The notes beneath the pieces were generated by a model. The model had not been told where the DNA came from. It worked only from the letters and a program-made list of their open reading frames with translations, and ran no database searches. A DNA stretch of 64,000 bases, from positions 7,058,501 through 7,122,500 of the forward strand of contig JAPNXP010000001.1 in assembly GCA_028753945.1 (NCBI GenBank), written 5' to 3'. Positions 33,773-45,446 of this stretch are shown one piece after another; position 1 is the stretch's first letter, and the number at the start of each line of letters is the position of its first letter. The position numbers were made by a program, and so were the translations under genes. Source of the DNA: Hexactinellida sp. DTS-2022. Its lineage: Eukaryota > Porifera > Hexactinellida.

Positions 33773-33925
33773 TGATAATCAAATGATATAAATGAGAGCT
33801 AGAAATCTAATTGAGTATAGGCTACAAAACTACCAATGACTGGAATCTACTCTACTAGTAATACTAAGGGATACTATATATTATGGGTGACTAATTACTA
33901 TGTCTTGCTTTGTATACTCGTATCA
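33773..33925 (-). repeat. gypsy-1 5' LTR
   Basis: 153 bp, identical to the 3' LTR. Promoter elements are not obvious; short LTRs of this size are normal in some Ty3/gypsy groups. Confidence 0.95.
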
Positions 33926-34109
33926 AGTTTAATGCCATTCATTCATTATGTATTAATAATAAATTAAATTTCAGTTATTTATTTTAGCAATGTTATCCAC
34001 GGTGAGTTGAGTAAAGTCAACAAATTCCTTATATAAATTAATTTAATTTAATCCATTGTATAGTAATGCTACAATTAAATAGAAGCCAGCTGGAATTTAT
34101 AAGTTGAAT
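33926..34109. repeat. Repeat A fragment (inverted)
   Basis: Continuation of the Repeat A unit split by gypsy-1 and then by the P-like element (AGTTTAATGCCATTCATTCATT ... AGCCAGCTGGAATTTATAAG). Confidence 0.8.
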
Positions 34110-35153
34110 CATAGCATTCTATACATAAGGCAATGGTGCTGATTGATGGACTTGGACCAGGGATTTCTTAGGTCAGTCAAATTAAATTTTGCGTAAAGCT
34201 TATTTACTGCTGGCATTTAGCATTGTACACCGTTAACTAACCATTATAATTCATTCTACATCAATTTGCACCAAAAATGGTACATAGGAAGGAATGTCGA
34301 AAACTTGTGATTATCTAATTTTTAACCAACCATAATATTTATATATTATTTTACTACTTAGTTAAGGAGATAGAATATCAAATTAAATGTATATTAGTCA
34401 AACATGCAAGATTCTTGTTTAAGCATTCCAACTATTCTTTAATACAGTATCTATCCAATTCCGAAAGAAAATTTCGAATCGAACATTTTTGAACTTTTTT
34501 GACGTCTCCAAAGGTCAAAGTCGCCTTCAAATTGTACAAAAAAAATTTCTCACGATTTCCGGATAGTGACCTTTGTATAGCTCGCATATCTCAAAAAGTA
34601 TAAGTCGGAGAGAAAAAAACTATCCCTCAAAAATGATCCTTATCAGTAGTAGATAAAATTTCGCCGCGTCGATTTTCAACTTTAATACAAAGTTATAGAG
34701 TTAATAATTATATAATGCCAAAATTCTGATAAAATCGAGTGATTATTTGAAAATCTATACAAAAAAAGAATAAAATCGATATCGAAAATTCTATGTGGCG
34801 AAATCCCTTCTACTAATGTAGTAGAGTTAAACTTGCACTATAATAGAACTTGCGCCTAATGGAGTAAATAGCTAGAACTTTTATTGACTAGTATGGATTC
34901 ACTATTAGGCAATTTTACAACTATCAATTCTAATTCAAATTTTCATTTTAGAGAATTGTGATAATACTGTTATTTGTTCCTACTAAAAAGTCATGTCTAA
35001 AAACGCAATAATAATTGGGGGTTATCGGGTGTTTAAAATTTGATATTCTATCTCCTTAAAAAGTTTAAAAAATCACTGTTAAATTCATTTCACGACACTA
35101 TCTTCATCAGAAACGTTCCCCAACAATACAATTCATTCGAAACTTCTAATAGC

Positions 35154-38100
35154 ATGTCTTGTGTTGTCCCAGGCTGCAAGTCTAATTATAAAAGCCAAGA
35201 TGAGTCTATCTCCGCTTTTCATTTCCCAAGAGACCCGAAGTTACTTGAAGAATGGTTCAGGGCAATTCCACGGCCACGGAAGGACTTTGAAACCAACAAG
35301 CAGATGAGGGTAAGTATCTATAATTTCCATTTATTGATTGCCATATTTACATTAGTTTCTTTAGGTATGCATTCGTCATTTCAAAGAAGATGACATCGAA
35401 AGGACCATATCCTACAATGACGGGGTTCATACTGTTACAATTTCCAGAGAGAGAATAGCTCTGAAGAAGACAGCAGTACCCAGCATTTTTCCCAACTGTC
35501 CTTCCTATCTTTCTGAATTCAATTCCAAACCAAAGAGACTATGCCTAGATGATAAAGAACGACTGCTGATGGAATCTGCATACTCCAAGAGCATAACTGA
35601 CAACGAAGAAACGGTGGATAAGTTCCTAGTTAATTCATATTCTGATCTTCTTTCTAAGCTAAATTTAATCGACCTACCAAACGGCTGGATAACTAATGTG
35701 TCTAATAACACCCCTTTATTTTTTGTAAAAATCGTTATTTTAGAAACCGGACCTTTCATCGACCGATCTGTATTAATTAACGATGATTTGTACATCAAAG
35801 CATTTGACAATAAAAACGTCCCAATTCCGATCTCGCGAATTTTTATTAATGACACTCGCCAAGTTGAGACCATCCTCGATGAAGTAGATACATTTTCATT
35901 CATACTTGAAACTATTAACTCTCAAACTGAATGTTCTATTAACAACCATATAAAACTTGCTATCCATGAACTCGAAAGTGCAATTAAGCTTGTTGATGGT
36001 GACTCGATAGACCTAGACATAGATGATTTACATTGCAGTAGCGAATCTCTGAGTATTTCATTCCACTTTTTAGTTGGACAACTGAGAAATTTGATAAATG
36101 CTAAAAGTCGTCGACGGTATAATATTTTAACTCAAGTATTTTCACTAAAAATTCATGGAATATCACCTGCATGTTACCGACTTATTCAATCATCCAATTG
36201 CTTAATCTTGCCTCACGAGAGAAATTTGATTGGTATAAAAACACTCTGGGTATTGAAGGTGATTACTTTCAAATTCTAAAGGAAATAACTTCCAAGTTTA
36301 GCCATAGGGAACGCCATGTGATACTTCAAATGGACGAAGTTCACATCCGTAGTGATGCTTCATATAAAGGAGGTAAAGTTTTGGGCGCCATCGACAACCC
36401 TAGCGACCCCCCCACAACTGTGTTTTCAATGATGATTTCCAGTCTTATGAAAAAGTTTTCCACCATTGTTCGTCTGATTCCGTTAGGGTCTTCCTCCGCG
36501 GCTGATTTATATCCAATTATTACAAAAACAATTTGTGATATAGAGAGTTGTGATCTATTTGTTGAGGCAATATGTACCGATAATTATCCTTTAAATGTCA
36601 GTGTATTTAAATTATTTTAATATGACGCGAAAATATTGCAACCGCGAGTTGTACATCCATGTAACCCAACCCGCAACCTTATTTTATTCTTTGACATAGT
36701 CCACATTATGAAATCAATTCGTAATAACTGGTTAAATTTAAAAGACTTTGAGAAAACTTTTATTTATCCTGATTTTGAGACTTGCACCGATGATATTCCA
36801 CTACCAGTAATCATACCATCTACTCAGCTTAAAGTTTCTATACCGGTTGCTAACATTATTTTGGATCCGAGGGAATTGACTAAGTCAAAATACCCTCCAA
36901 TATGCTTTGCAGCATTTGACGACCTCAGAACCTTATTTAAAGCTGACAAATTTTCCATAATTAAGAGAGCCCCCAAACTAACATCAAAAGCATGTTGGCC
37001 ATCTCATTTAGAGCGACAAAATGTAAACTTAGCTCTTAAGATCTTTCATGAATCAACAGCAGCGGGGCTCTCTAGTTTCTATAATGAGAATACAACAAAT
37101 GAAAATCGCCATATCGTCAAATTCATACATTTGAAAAATAAAATCTGGAACATTTTCAATGTTAATTGGGTCGGAAAAGATATTCGCTTCAACAATCCAA
37201 ATTTTGCTCCGCTTCGCGTGAACGATCCGAGATTAGCCTTTTTAGACCATGTAGTTAAATGGCTGGATTGTTGGAAATTACTTCCCACGTCTAGAGGGAA
37301 GCTTACACCACAAACATTCACTAGTTTTAGACATACTTGTATTGCCCTCCCTCTCTTAGTACAGAGATTGACCCTTGAATGCGGTTTTGAATATTTGCTG
37401 ACTTCTCGAATACAAAATGACCCATTAGAACATCATTTCGGGCTATATCGTCAAATGTCTGGTTCAAACTATAATATATCTTACTGTCAAATTTTGGAGA
37501 GTGAACGTCGACTTCAATTATCTAATCTCCTCAATTTTTTTAACATAAATCAACAGTCTGATAAAATATCTCTTAAATAATATTTGAAAAAATTTACACA
37601 GGAGGACGATGAAGAAATGCACCCAGAGTTTGATTTTGAGTATGTTACAAGTGAAATACTTAACATTCCTAACCCTCTATTTGATAATTCGCAAATTGAA
37701 TGCCTAAATTACGTTGCTGGGTATGCAATCTTTTCGTACCTTAAAAATTCTAAAGAATGTCGAGACTGCAAAGATTTTTTAACATCTCCCAAAGATATTC
37801 AAGTTATTAACGACACCGGATTTTCAATGATTGAATTCCTTGATAGAGGCTCACTTAAGTATCCATCTGAAATTGTCTACCAATCTCTCATCATAATGTA
37901 TGAAATATTTTTGAAAATCGATAACCATTCACATTTAAGTAAACTATTTTACGAGGGATCCTGCCGTCGGAATTTGGTTCAGTTGTCACTTATTATTGTA
38001 GAAGAAAAGTATAGTGAAATATGGAGGCAATGGTGTGTTTGTATGATTCCAAAATGGGAAATTCTTAAAAAAAATTATACTACTGTAGCTAATTGTATTT

Positions 38101-38177
38101 TATCGAAGAAGGTTAGAAACTTTAATTCGATAGTTATTGGTCGAGATAATAGCAAACTTAAAAAATTCAGTACATAA
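35154..38177 (+). pseudogene. THAP-domain P-element-type transposase, spliced and broken
   Basis: Exon 1 (35154-35309, 52 aa) and the start of exon 2 together give a full THAP zinc finger: C3, C8, then C54 and H57 (VCIRHF), with FHFPRD between. The intron of 55 bp (35310-35364) has GTAAGT and TTTAG borders, and joining keeps the frame. Exon 2 reads in the first frame to 36279, then homology moves to the third frame near 36235 at a run of A. MDEVHIRSDASYKGGKVLGAI near 36330 and FFDIVHIMKSIRNNW near 36690 are hallmark P/THAP9 transposase segments. Further breaks are in-frame TAA codons at 36618-36620 and 37578-37580; homology-like sequence continues to 38177. The THAP domain would bind the terminal repeats. 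Three lesions make it inactive. Confidence 0.85.
35310..35364 (+). other. Intron in THAP exon
   Basis: 55-bp intron bounded by G/GTAAGT and TTTAG/GTATGC. It interrupts the THAP domain between R52 and V53. Recognition rests on the perfect restoration of the VC-x2-HF motif. Confidence 0.8.
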
Positions 38178-39167
38178 TTCTTCTAATCTTATAGATAGCT
38201 TCCTGACATGCCGATATACCAGTGCGCATCTACTATACTACCATCATTTGACTGTATTCTCTACATTACTATCATTTAGACGAGGAGCTCCACTAACACC
38301 AACAATTCATCCGCTCATTCAGGACACCGACACGTCACACATCGTAACCACACTCCCTCCCCCTGTCGTCATAGATGTACTACTGCTTAACTGCTCTTCC
38401 TATAGAACTCAGATCACTATTCTATTAATTTACCTCCATACTATGTATTATCTTTGATTGTTGCTTTTATACTTATTTTATGTTATAATTAGTATATTTA
38501 TATATATAAATTACATTAAATAAAAAATATATCCCTACAATTCGTAATTTTCTTAGAAGGGTGGTGGGTTATCAATTATTTCCCTTCACATTGATAGTCT
38601 ACATTAATTTAGAGCTGTATTGGGATTTAGATATAAAACCAAAGTAACTGACCTAACAAATCCCTGGTCCAAGTCCATCAATCAGCACCATTGCCTTATG
38701 TATAGAATGCTATGGTTGAATCAATTTAATTATAGCAAGTTGAATCAATAGAGTAGGATTTAACAAGTAAAATCAATATAATTATTACAAGTTAAAACAA
38801 TGGAATTAGATTTCACAGTTTTACAGAAATTGAAGTGTGAGTAAACAAAGAAATTTCAACCCCCATTTATGGCAAAAATTAAACCCATTTATGAAAAACT
38901 TCTTCTCCCAACAGACGCAGAATTTTAAGATGAACCCAAATATGAAATAAAATTTGGGGGTTTAGTAAAACATTTCTTGAGTTATGGTCCAGACAAATTT
39001 TGAAAGGTGTTAAACATGTGTCCAAAATTTGTTAATCAAAAATCGTAACCCCAGGTGCACGTCTGTAACCCATGAGACACCCATCCTAAAAATTTTGGCT
39101 CTTAGTTGATAAAACTTTGTTCTGTGGAGTGGCTACGGATAAATAATAATAATAATAATACAAAAAA

Positions 39168-39284
39168 ATCCAAAATTGCAGCCTGTGCCGACGCATGTTC
39201 CTTTGGTGGCACTATATTTTGATGGTGGTTTATTGATAGTGCCTCCAAAGGAACATGCTGTCGGAATAGGCTGCAATTCTGGAT
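39168..39284. repeat. Repeat A hairpin, copy 13 (inverted)
   Basis: Reverse orientation; bulged arm on the right (ATGCTGTCGGAATAGGC). The left neighbour is an (AAT)n run. Confidence 0.8.
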
Positions 39285-39837
39285 TTTTTCGCCATGTCAT
39301 CATCACTATTAAGGTTTTAAATTATTTCAGAAAGGTGTTTCAGAAAGCATCGACCCTAGAGTGGTGGAAGTTTCCATTTAGTTCACTTCATTTTTGAGAT
39401 ATTCAAGTTTGAGTAGATTATAATAGGTGATGACTCAGCATTTTTTATGTGCGTGTTGGGTGATCACCCAACACCAACCAACTCATTCGAATTATATAAT
39501 TCACAAAATTATAAAAACACATTTTTTTAACGATGTCATCATCACCTTAAGGTGTCAAGACCCACTTGTACAGGTGGTACGTGGCATAACGATCAATTGA
39601 TAAATTGGAAGATTGTTCTTATCCTGTATCATCTCTGAGAATAAACTATTTAGCAAATTAGTATAAATAAGTATTCAAATTATTAATAATTTAACCACCA
39701 ATTTTAATGTAAACTTAAATTTATTGAGTTTAATTATTTGTTATAAATAGTAAATAAAATTTATTTTGCTACCATATTTCAATTCCGCACACTCGATAAC
39801 CCCTAATAAACAAATTTGAAGCATCTACAGTCAACTC

Positions 39838-40012
39838 CGTTTAATAGAGCCACCTCGGGACCAGGTTGTTTTGACCCGATTAAGCGTAGAAACCGATTAA
39901 CCGAAAATATTTTTAGCCAAACTGTAATTCTGTCCTATAAATCCTGTGAAATTTTTACCCGATTAAGCGGATTAACCGATTAACCGGTGGCTCTATTAAG
40001 CGGAGTTGACTG
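39838..40012. mobile_element. mariner-type MITE, TA TSD
   Basis: 175 bp, CAGTCAACTCCGTTTAATAG ... CTATTAAGCGGAGTTGACTG, between TA at 39836-39837 and 40013-40014. The interior GATTAACCGATTAACCGG repeats. Confidence 0.85.
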
Positions 40013-40450
40013 TATTTAAGTCAAATACAGCCTGATTTAATTATAATTAATTACGTCAGTGTATTAATGGTGGAAGAGTATTCCTGCAGAAAGGAAATAT
40101 AATCACATAATCTGTGGTTGTTATGGAATGTAAAATATTAGTTTTCAATTCGAAAATAGAAGCCTACTCGATCTCACAAGTTGAACAATAGAATTAGATT
40201 TAACACTTTCAATTGAACTGAAGTGTTAGTAAACAAAGGAAATTTAGAAGTTAATTGTGGCACAAACGAAGCCCAATTTGAATATTTGTGCACAGTGAAA
40301 GGGTGTAGAATTAAATTCTCTATCGAGTGAATATAAATTGAACGTTTGGGCACTATTTAAATTATTGTTGCTGTTGGAACATTGAATAGGTGCAAAATGT
40401 GTCCAAAAAATGTAGTAAAAATCTTAACCCCAGGTGCAAATTTTCAAAGG

Positions 40451-42237
40451 TGTCAAAGTGGTATTAAAAAATTGTTTTTCAAAAATTTGGCTCGAGATGC
40501 ACATCTGTAACTAATGGGACACCAACACCAACAGTGGCGGCGCGAGGGGGGGCTCTCCAAATTGTAGCAAATTTAGGTATTATCGGATTCGTTTATGTCT
40601 TTATGAGGGTTTAAAGCAGACAACCTTTTTCAACCGTGGACCCCTTCCCACACCATAATACATGTTGTGGACCCAAGGTTGAGAACCACTGGTTTAAAGA
40701 TATACATTTGGGGTAAATCCGGGGAGGGGGATGAAACCCACCCTGGGAAAAAGCAGGGAGGGTCTACCGACCACACTTAGGTAAGGACATATAATTACCG
40801 GCTGCACCTTTATAGCCTTACTATATGTAGTATAAGAATCACTAACAGATCCATAAATGTTCAAAATGGGGTGCCCAAGAAACAATGCGAGAGTAGCGAC
40901 CGACTTATAAGGGGGTCTGCGGGCTTGCCCTCAGATTTTTTTACTAAGTAATTACAACACATTGCGTCACTAACTACATCACATTTGTTGAACAAAATTG
41001 GCTAGTAAACTTGTGTACACGTGAATTAAATTGTGGTTAGAGTAAAATAGTCAGTCACATGGCAATCCATGTAGAATCTAAACAAAAATATATCAAATTT
41101 CCAGCAGTAAAGAATGTTAAAAAAATCCTTAAAATGTACTAAATATCAAAATTGTCCTCGTAGAACATTTAGGCATTGCTGCTACCGGCCGCACCAAAGA
41201 AGCAATCCGGCCGCATGCGGCCTAAAAAGGCGAGTTTGCGAACCCTGGTCTAACCCAACCCCCCCTCCCCTCCACCTCCCCACTTTCTCAGGGTTGCCAA
41301 CCTCTGAAAACAAAAAAGCGGGAGATAATTGCCATTTTGGCGGGAGTTTACCAAGAAGCGGGAGGTCGTAGATGAAAAAACGGGAGAAAAGCGGGAGACT
41401 TAAAATATATGCCATTTGTTTGAATCTATCATGAATAGAACGAAACAGTATGATTATTTTTTATGTTTGAATATCTACAATTAGGAAACACGTATTTTTA
41501 TAGTTCTATCTATAAAAAAATTCCCCGCATATCTCGTTTTCAGCCACTCTTTGCAATAATACAACAAGAACGAAATAGCTAGATTAATGAATTATAATTT
41601 TTACAAATTTAGTTTTTTGATCAGATATAGTTGATGTAGCAGTTTAAATATCTTCGAAAGTTCTCGTAATTTATGGACATTTTTCTTGAGATTTCTAGGA
41701 ATTTCATGACGATTAGGCACGGTTGCCGTGGGAATGGAATTTCCGTTCCCATTCCCATCCCATTGCCATAGGAATCCTGTGGGAATCCCCATGGGAATCC
41801 CCATAAGGAATCCTCATGGGTTATTCAAACTGAATAGGGGAGTATAACATATACATAAAAACCCCTCACAGACGGGATGGGAGTGTGCTCCTTCTGATTA
41901 CACTTCCCCAATGTTTAATTTAACTAGAATTTCAATATTCAAATTACATTTCATCTTAGTGTAATACAATTTAATTAATGTTTGAATTGTGAAGACTTCA
42001 AATGTTTAATTAAATTAATTAAAGATTAATTATTACAAATAGAATTTAGGAATACGTTACTAGTATTTACGTTACTATTTTGAATAATAAATTGACATCA
42101 TCATCAACTTGTAAAATATTCCAACTTCCAAGTGTTTTAATTGCACTTGTATGAAACACATATTCACTTACAAACCAATCAATAACACTTATGTAATATG
42201 TTCTATTGTATTCAGTATACTGAGTAATTACAATATG
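40451..42237. repeat. Mosaic of hAT-type fragments
   Basis: No gene is supported. Recognisable pieces: CAGTGGCGGCGCGAGG near 40530; a fragment ending GGTTGAGAACCACTG near 40680; CCGGCCGCATGCGGCC near 41205; a left end CAGGGTTGCCAACC at 41289 followed by GCGGGAG repeats to about 41400; GGGAATCC-rich palindromes at 41720-41820, whose inverted counterpart is at 44530-44620. The remaining sequence is AT-rich. The 41289 end may pair with the inverted GGTTGGCAACCCGGCCCTG ending at 45166, which would make a 3.9 kb element around the 42570-44392 insertion, but flanks agree only over ACTTTC. Confidence 0.5.
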
Positions 42238-42569
42238 GAGAAGATGGCTGATTTATATAAATAATCGTTAATAAAACGTAGAATTGATTACCGACCTAAA
42301 ATTTTCCTTAGGAGAATACAACCTCTATATTCAATAACTAATTCGAATTATTAAAGAGTCACTGGACCAGAATACAAATTTCGATATAACTGACGAACAA
42401 AAGCGAAATTGAGAAATCAGGCTTCGAGGTGATCATCTCCAGGAAATTCTATATCTCCTGTCCAAATTTTAATTCTCTATCACCAATGGTTTAGTCAGGC
42501 CATCGCGTACGGCCGGCCGGAAGTCCGACAGAGGTAAATTATATAATGTGCACTTATAGTATAAAACTA
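42238..42569. repeat. Repeat B, second copy (left part)
   Basis: Near-identical to 15945-16300 (GAGAAGATGGCTGATTTA ... GGTAAATT). Interrupted at 42570; the rest resumes at 44393-44450 (TATAGTAGGACCCTACTATA). Confidence 0.8.
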
Positions 42570-44392
42570 GGGGCTGACTGAATAGTGGAATCTAGTGGAA
42601 TCTAGTGGAATCTAGTGGAATCTAGGGTGACTGAATGGTGGAATCTAGTGGAATTACTAAATTTTAGTGGAATTGACTGAACAGTGGAATCGAGTGGATT
42701 TTCTAAAAACCGACTGAACAGTGGAATCGAGTGGAATCTTTGACTGAATAGTGGAATCGAGTGGAATTTGACTGAATAGTGGAATCGAGTGGAATCTAGT
42801 GGAATTTGACTGAATAATGGAATCGAGTGGAATTTGATTAAATTGTTAAACACTACGTATATGCTATAAGCTACGTGTCCATCATATTACGTTAATTTTC
42901 CCCCATGTAAAATTGTTTGCAACGATTGAACTAGTGTTGTGCATGAAGTGGCACAATAGTATTTATTAGTTAGGCTTTGTTACCATGTTATTTAGACACA
43001 TCTTATTAACATTATTTATCAACAATTCCTTATCAAATCCCGTTGGTATTCATTGGGCAGTTCAATAGAGATGATTAGTAAGAATACAAATATAGCAGTG
43101 GCGGATTCTTTAAAAATTCTGAGGGGGCAAAATTGAACTTATCAGAGCTAGTTTTTTATTCCATTATAAAATACTACACAGTACACATACTAAAACTACA
43201 ATTTGTCCATGCTAACTAATACGTGTTCATCCTTTTAGAATTTCCAATAAATTATAACATCTTTCTTGTTTACAAATTAATTTCACTTATTCTAATGTTT
43301 AAAAACTGGGGGGCAATTTCCCCCCAACCCCCCCCCCCCCCCGGAATCCGCCGTTATAATATTGTATAGTATCATATTCAAGGGCGTAGCCAGGCCAAAA
43401 TCTAGGGGGGGGGGGGGGGGAATGTACAACCAGCGACCGTAGCAAGCGACTTAAAGGGGGTCGGGGTGAAACCCCAGAAAATGGCTGAGCTAGGGGCAGG
43501 GGGGACCCGTGGGTCTAGGAGGGCCCGTAAAATTCCTAAACAAAGTTATTAGTTTAAGAATGTAAGTATAATGTTACCGCCAAATGCTGCCTTCAGATAA
43601 TAAAATAGAATGATATACAGTTAACTTAAACTTTAATTATAAAGAGATTAGGAAATCGTGTAAAATGAACATTTGGGTTTGGGAAAGGTTCTACAGGGGC
43701 TTGTCAATGGAAATTGATCTCCGAAAAAACTGGTCCTAAGACCATTTTCCCTGGAATTTTGTTCCAGGATCAATTTTTGGGCCCAATTTTCCAGTGACAG
43801 ACTTATTCATAAAAATTTTGGGTCCCAATATGGCGACAAATCGCCTAGGCTACTATTCTAGTAAATACGGTAATAAAATAAACACAAACCTCAGAAGGAC
43901 CAATTTTCCACAGAAGGACCAGATTTCCATGAAAATTTGGTCCTCCCGGACCAATTTCCCAAGGAGACCAAATTTTCCGTGACAGGCCCATCATTATTGT
44001 TTGCCCTGGGACCCGAAAAACCTCTCGGCGGCCCTGGCTAGGGGCGTTGCAAACAATTTTACATGGGCGAAAATTAACGTAATATGATGGACACATAGCT
44101 TATACGTAGTGTAACAATTTAATCAAATTCCACTCGATTCCACTATTCAGTCAAATTCCACTCGATTCCACTATTCAGTCAAATATTCCACTCGATTCCA
44201 CTGTTCAGTCGGTTTTTAGGAAATCCACTCGATTCCACCGTTCAGTCAATTCCACTAAAATTTAGTAATTCCACTAGATTCCATTAGATTCTACTGGATT
44301 CCATTAGATTCCACCATTCAGTCACCCTAGATTCCACTAGATTGCACTAAATTCCACTGGATTCCACTAGATTCCACAATTCAGTCAGCCCC
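42570..44392. mobile_element. GGGGCTGACTG element, 8-bp TSD
   Basis: 1823 bp. The inverted ends consist of arrays of GAATAGTGGAATCGAGTGGAATC-type units, about 280 bp each, with termini GGGGCTGACTGAAT / complement ATTGAATCAGTCAGCCCC-like. It is flanked by perfect TAAAACTA (42562-42569, 44393-44400). The uninterrupted site is present in Repeat B at about 16290. The interior has no transposase but holds other repeats: a CAGTGGCGGATTC MITE (about 43097-43357) and a segment bounded by AGGGCGTAGCCAGG and CCTGGCTAGGGGCG (about 43383-44048). Non-autonomous; superfamily unresolved. Confidence 0.8.
43097..43357. mobile_element. Degraded hAT MITE inside the GGGGCTGACTG element
   Basis: CAGTGGCGGATTC at the left and GGAATCCGCC at the right, with a C homopolymer near the right end. 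The third GGGGCTGACTG copy at the window end reads straight through this site (AATATAGTATCA), supporting insertion. Confidence 0.6.
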
Positions 44393-44716
44393 TAAAACTA
44401 TAGTAGGACCCTACTATAACGTTTTTTACTAGAAGAAGCACACTAAAAACGAATTTAATTACTAAAGCAGATTCGTATCAATAGTAAAGCCTATTAATTA
44501 AGGATGACCTAATGAAACCATATTCGAATATCCCATGGGGATTCCCACTGGATTCCTATGGGGATCCCCACAGGGGAAAATCTGATTCCCATTCCCAAGG
44601 GTATGGGCATCATATCTAGTATTAGTATAACAACTTTCTGGAGGATGTAGGCGGAAGGTCATCCGGGATATTTTTAAGAATTTCATCCAAATTCGAATTA
44701 CAGTGTACTAATAAGG

Positions 44717-44943
44717 CAGGTCCGTAGCCACTGGTCAGGTTGATCAGGTTTCAACCTGACCACTTTTGGTGATGAATTTCCCAAAATGGCACAATCGGTC
44801 AGGTTGGTCAGATTAACCTGACCACTCGGTCAGGTTGGTTAGATTAACCGGACCACTCGGTCAGGTTGGTTAGATTAACCGGACCACTCGGTTAGGTTGG
44901 TTAGATTAACCTGACCACTTAGATTTTGGTGGCTACGGCCCTG
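44717..44943. mobile_element. MITE CAGGTCCGTAGCCAC, 5-bp TSD
   Basis: 227 bp, ends CAGGTCCGTAGCCAC / GTGGCTACGGCCCTG, flanked by TAAGG (44712-44716 and 44944-44948). The interior is a tandem of about 33 bp, CGGTCAGGTTGGTTAGATTA. Confidence 0.75.
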
Positions 44944-45186
44944 TAAGGGCTAACTTAGGCTAAAGAATCTTAACTAAGTTACATAGAACAAACCTTGGTA
45001 CTCGTATCTTGACTAATTTTAGCAAAAAAATCCAGTTATTTACTTATATGTCATAAAATAATAATATAGAAACAATTTCCAAAAAAGCGGGAGTTTGAAA
45101 AGTTTGGCGGGAGGTCGGGAGGATGGGAGAAAAAAGGCAAAAAGCGGGAGGGTTGGCAACCCGGCCCTGACTTTCGGCGCATATAC

Positions 45187-45446
45187 CAAGGCCGTAGCCA
45201 CAGGTCAGGTTGGTCAGGTTTCAACCTGACCACTTCTGGTTGATTAATTTCCCAATATGGCACCACTCGGTCAGGTTGGTCAGTATAACCTGACCACTCG
45301 GTCAGGTTGGTCGGATTAACCTGACCAGTCTGTCCTGTTGGCCAGATTAACCTTACAACTCTGTAGGATTGGTCAGATTAACCTAACCGCTCTGTTAGGT
45401 TGGTCAAATTATCCTGACCACTTTGATTTTGTTGGCTACGGCCCTG
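45187..45446. mobile_element. MITE, same family as 44717-44943
   Basis: 260 bp, CAAGGCCGTAGCCAC to TTGGCTACGGCCCTG, flanked by TATAC / TATGC (5 bp, one mismatch). Same 33-bp internal tandem (GGTCAGGTTGGTC). Just upstream, 45060-45166 holds GCGGGAG repeats ending GGTTGGCAACCCGGCCCTG. Confidence 0.7.

Larger units (their letters stand above)
29101..33925 (-). mobile_element. Intact Ty3/gypsy LTR retrotransposon (gypsy-1)
   Basis: 4825 bp between 4-bp duplications AGTT (29097-29100, 33926-33929). The two 153-bp LTRs are identical and run TG...CA. It carries one uninterrupted gag-pol frame on the minus strand. Identical LTRs and an open frame mean a recent insertion that may still be competent, which is inference. 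Removing it restores a Repeat A sequence seen elsewhere (CATCTTGAGTTTAATGCC). Confidence 0.95.
34110..38714 (+). mobile_element. P-element-like transposon with 68-bp TIRs
   Basis: 4605 bp. The ends are inverted repeats of about 68 bp with one visible mismatch, starting CATAGCATTCTATACATAAG. They are flanked by GTTGAAT at 34103-34109 and 38715-38721 (7 bp seen; P elements usually duplicate 8). It is inserted in Repeat A. The left part, 34180-35150, has no gene; the right part after 38177 is AT-rich with no gene (the open frame 38137-38457 shows no features). It carries one decayed THAP/P transposase. Confidence 0.85.
38722..40450. repeat. Repeat A, inverted unit
   Basis: No gene. Inverted unit with hairpin at 39168-39284 and the complement of the left block (GGTGTCAAGACCCACTTG near 39556). 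A mariner-type MITE lies at 39838-40012. The unit fades out after the second AACCCCAGGTGCAAATTT near 40430. Confidence 0.8.

Noticed and set aside
38137-38457. 106-aa frame after the P-like transposase
   Set aside because: It overlaps the end of the decayed transposase frame and contains no recognisable segment.
42602-42853. 83-aa frame of repeated RFH and LDST-like units on the minus strand
   Set aside because: It is a translation of the GTGGAATCGAGTGG terminal array and reappears with frameshifts at 44100-44390 and 63490-63740.
41289-45166. One 3.9 kb element bounded by CAGGGTTGCCAACC and its complement
   Set aside because: The ends resemble each other, but flanks agree over only six bases and the interior is a mosaic of other elements. 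It is kept only as a possibility in the 40451-42237 entry.
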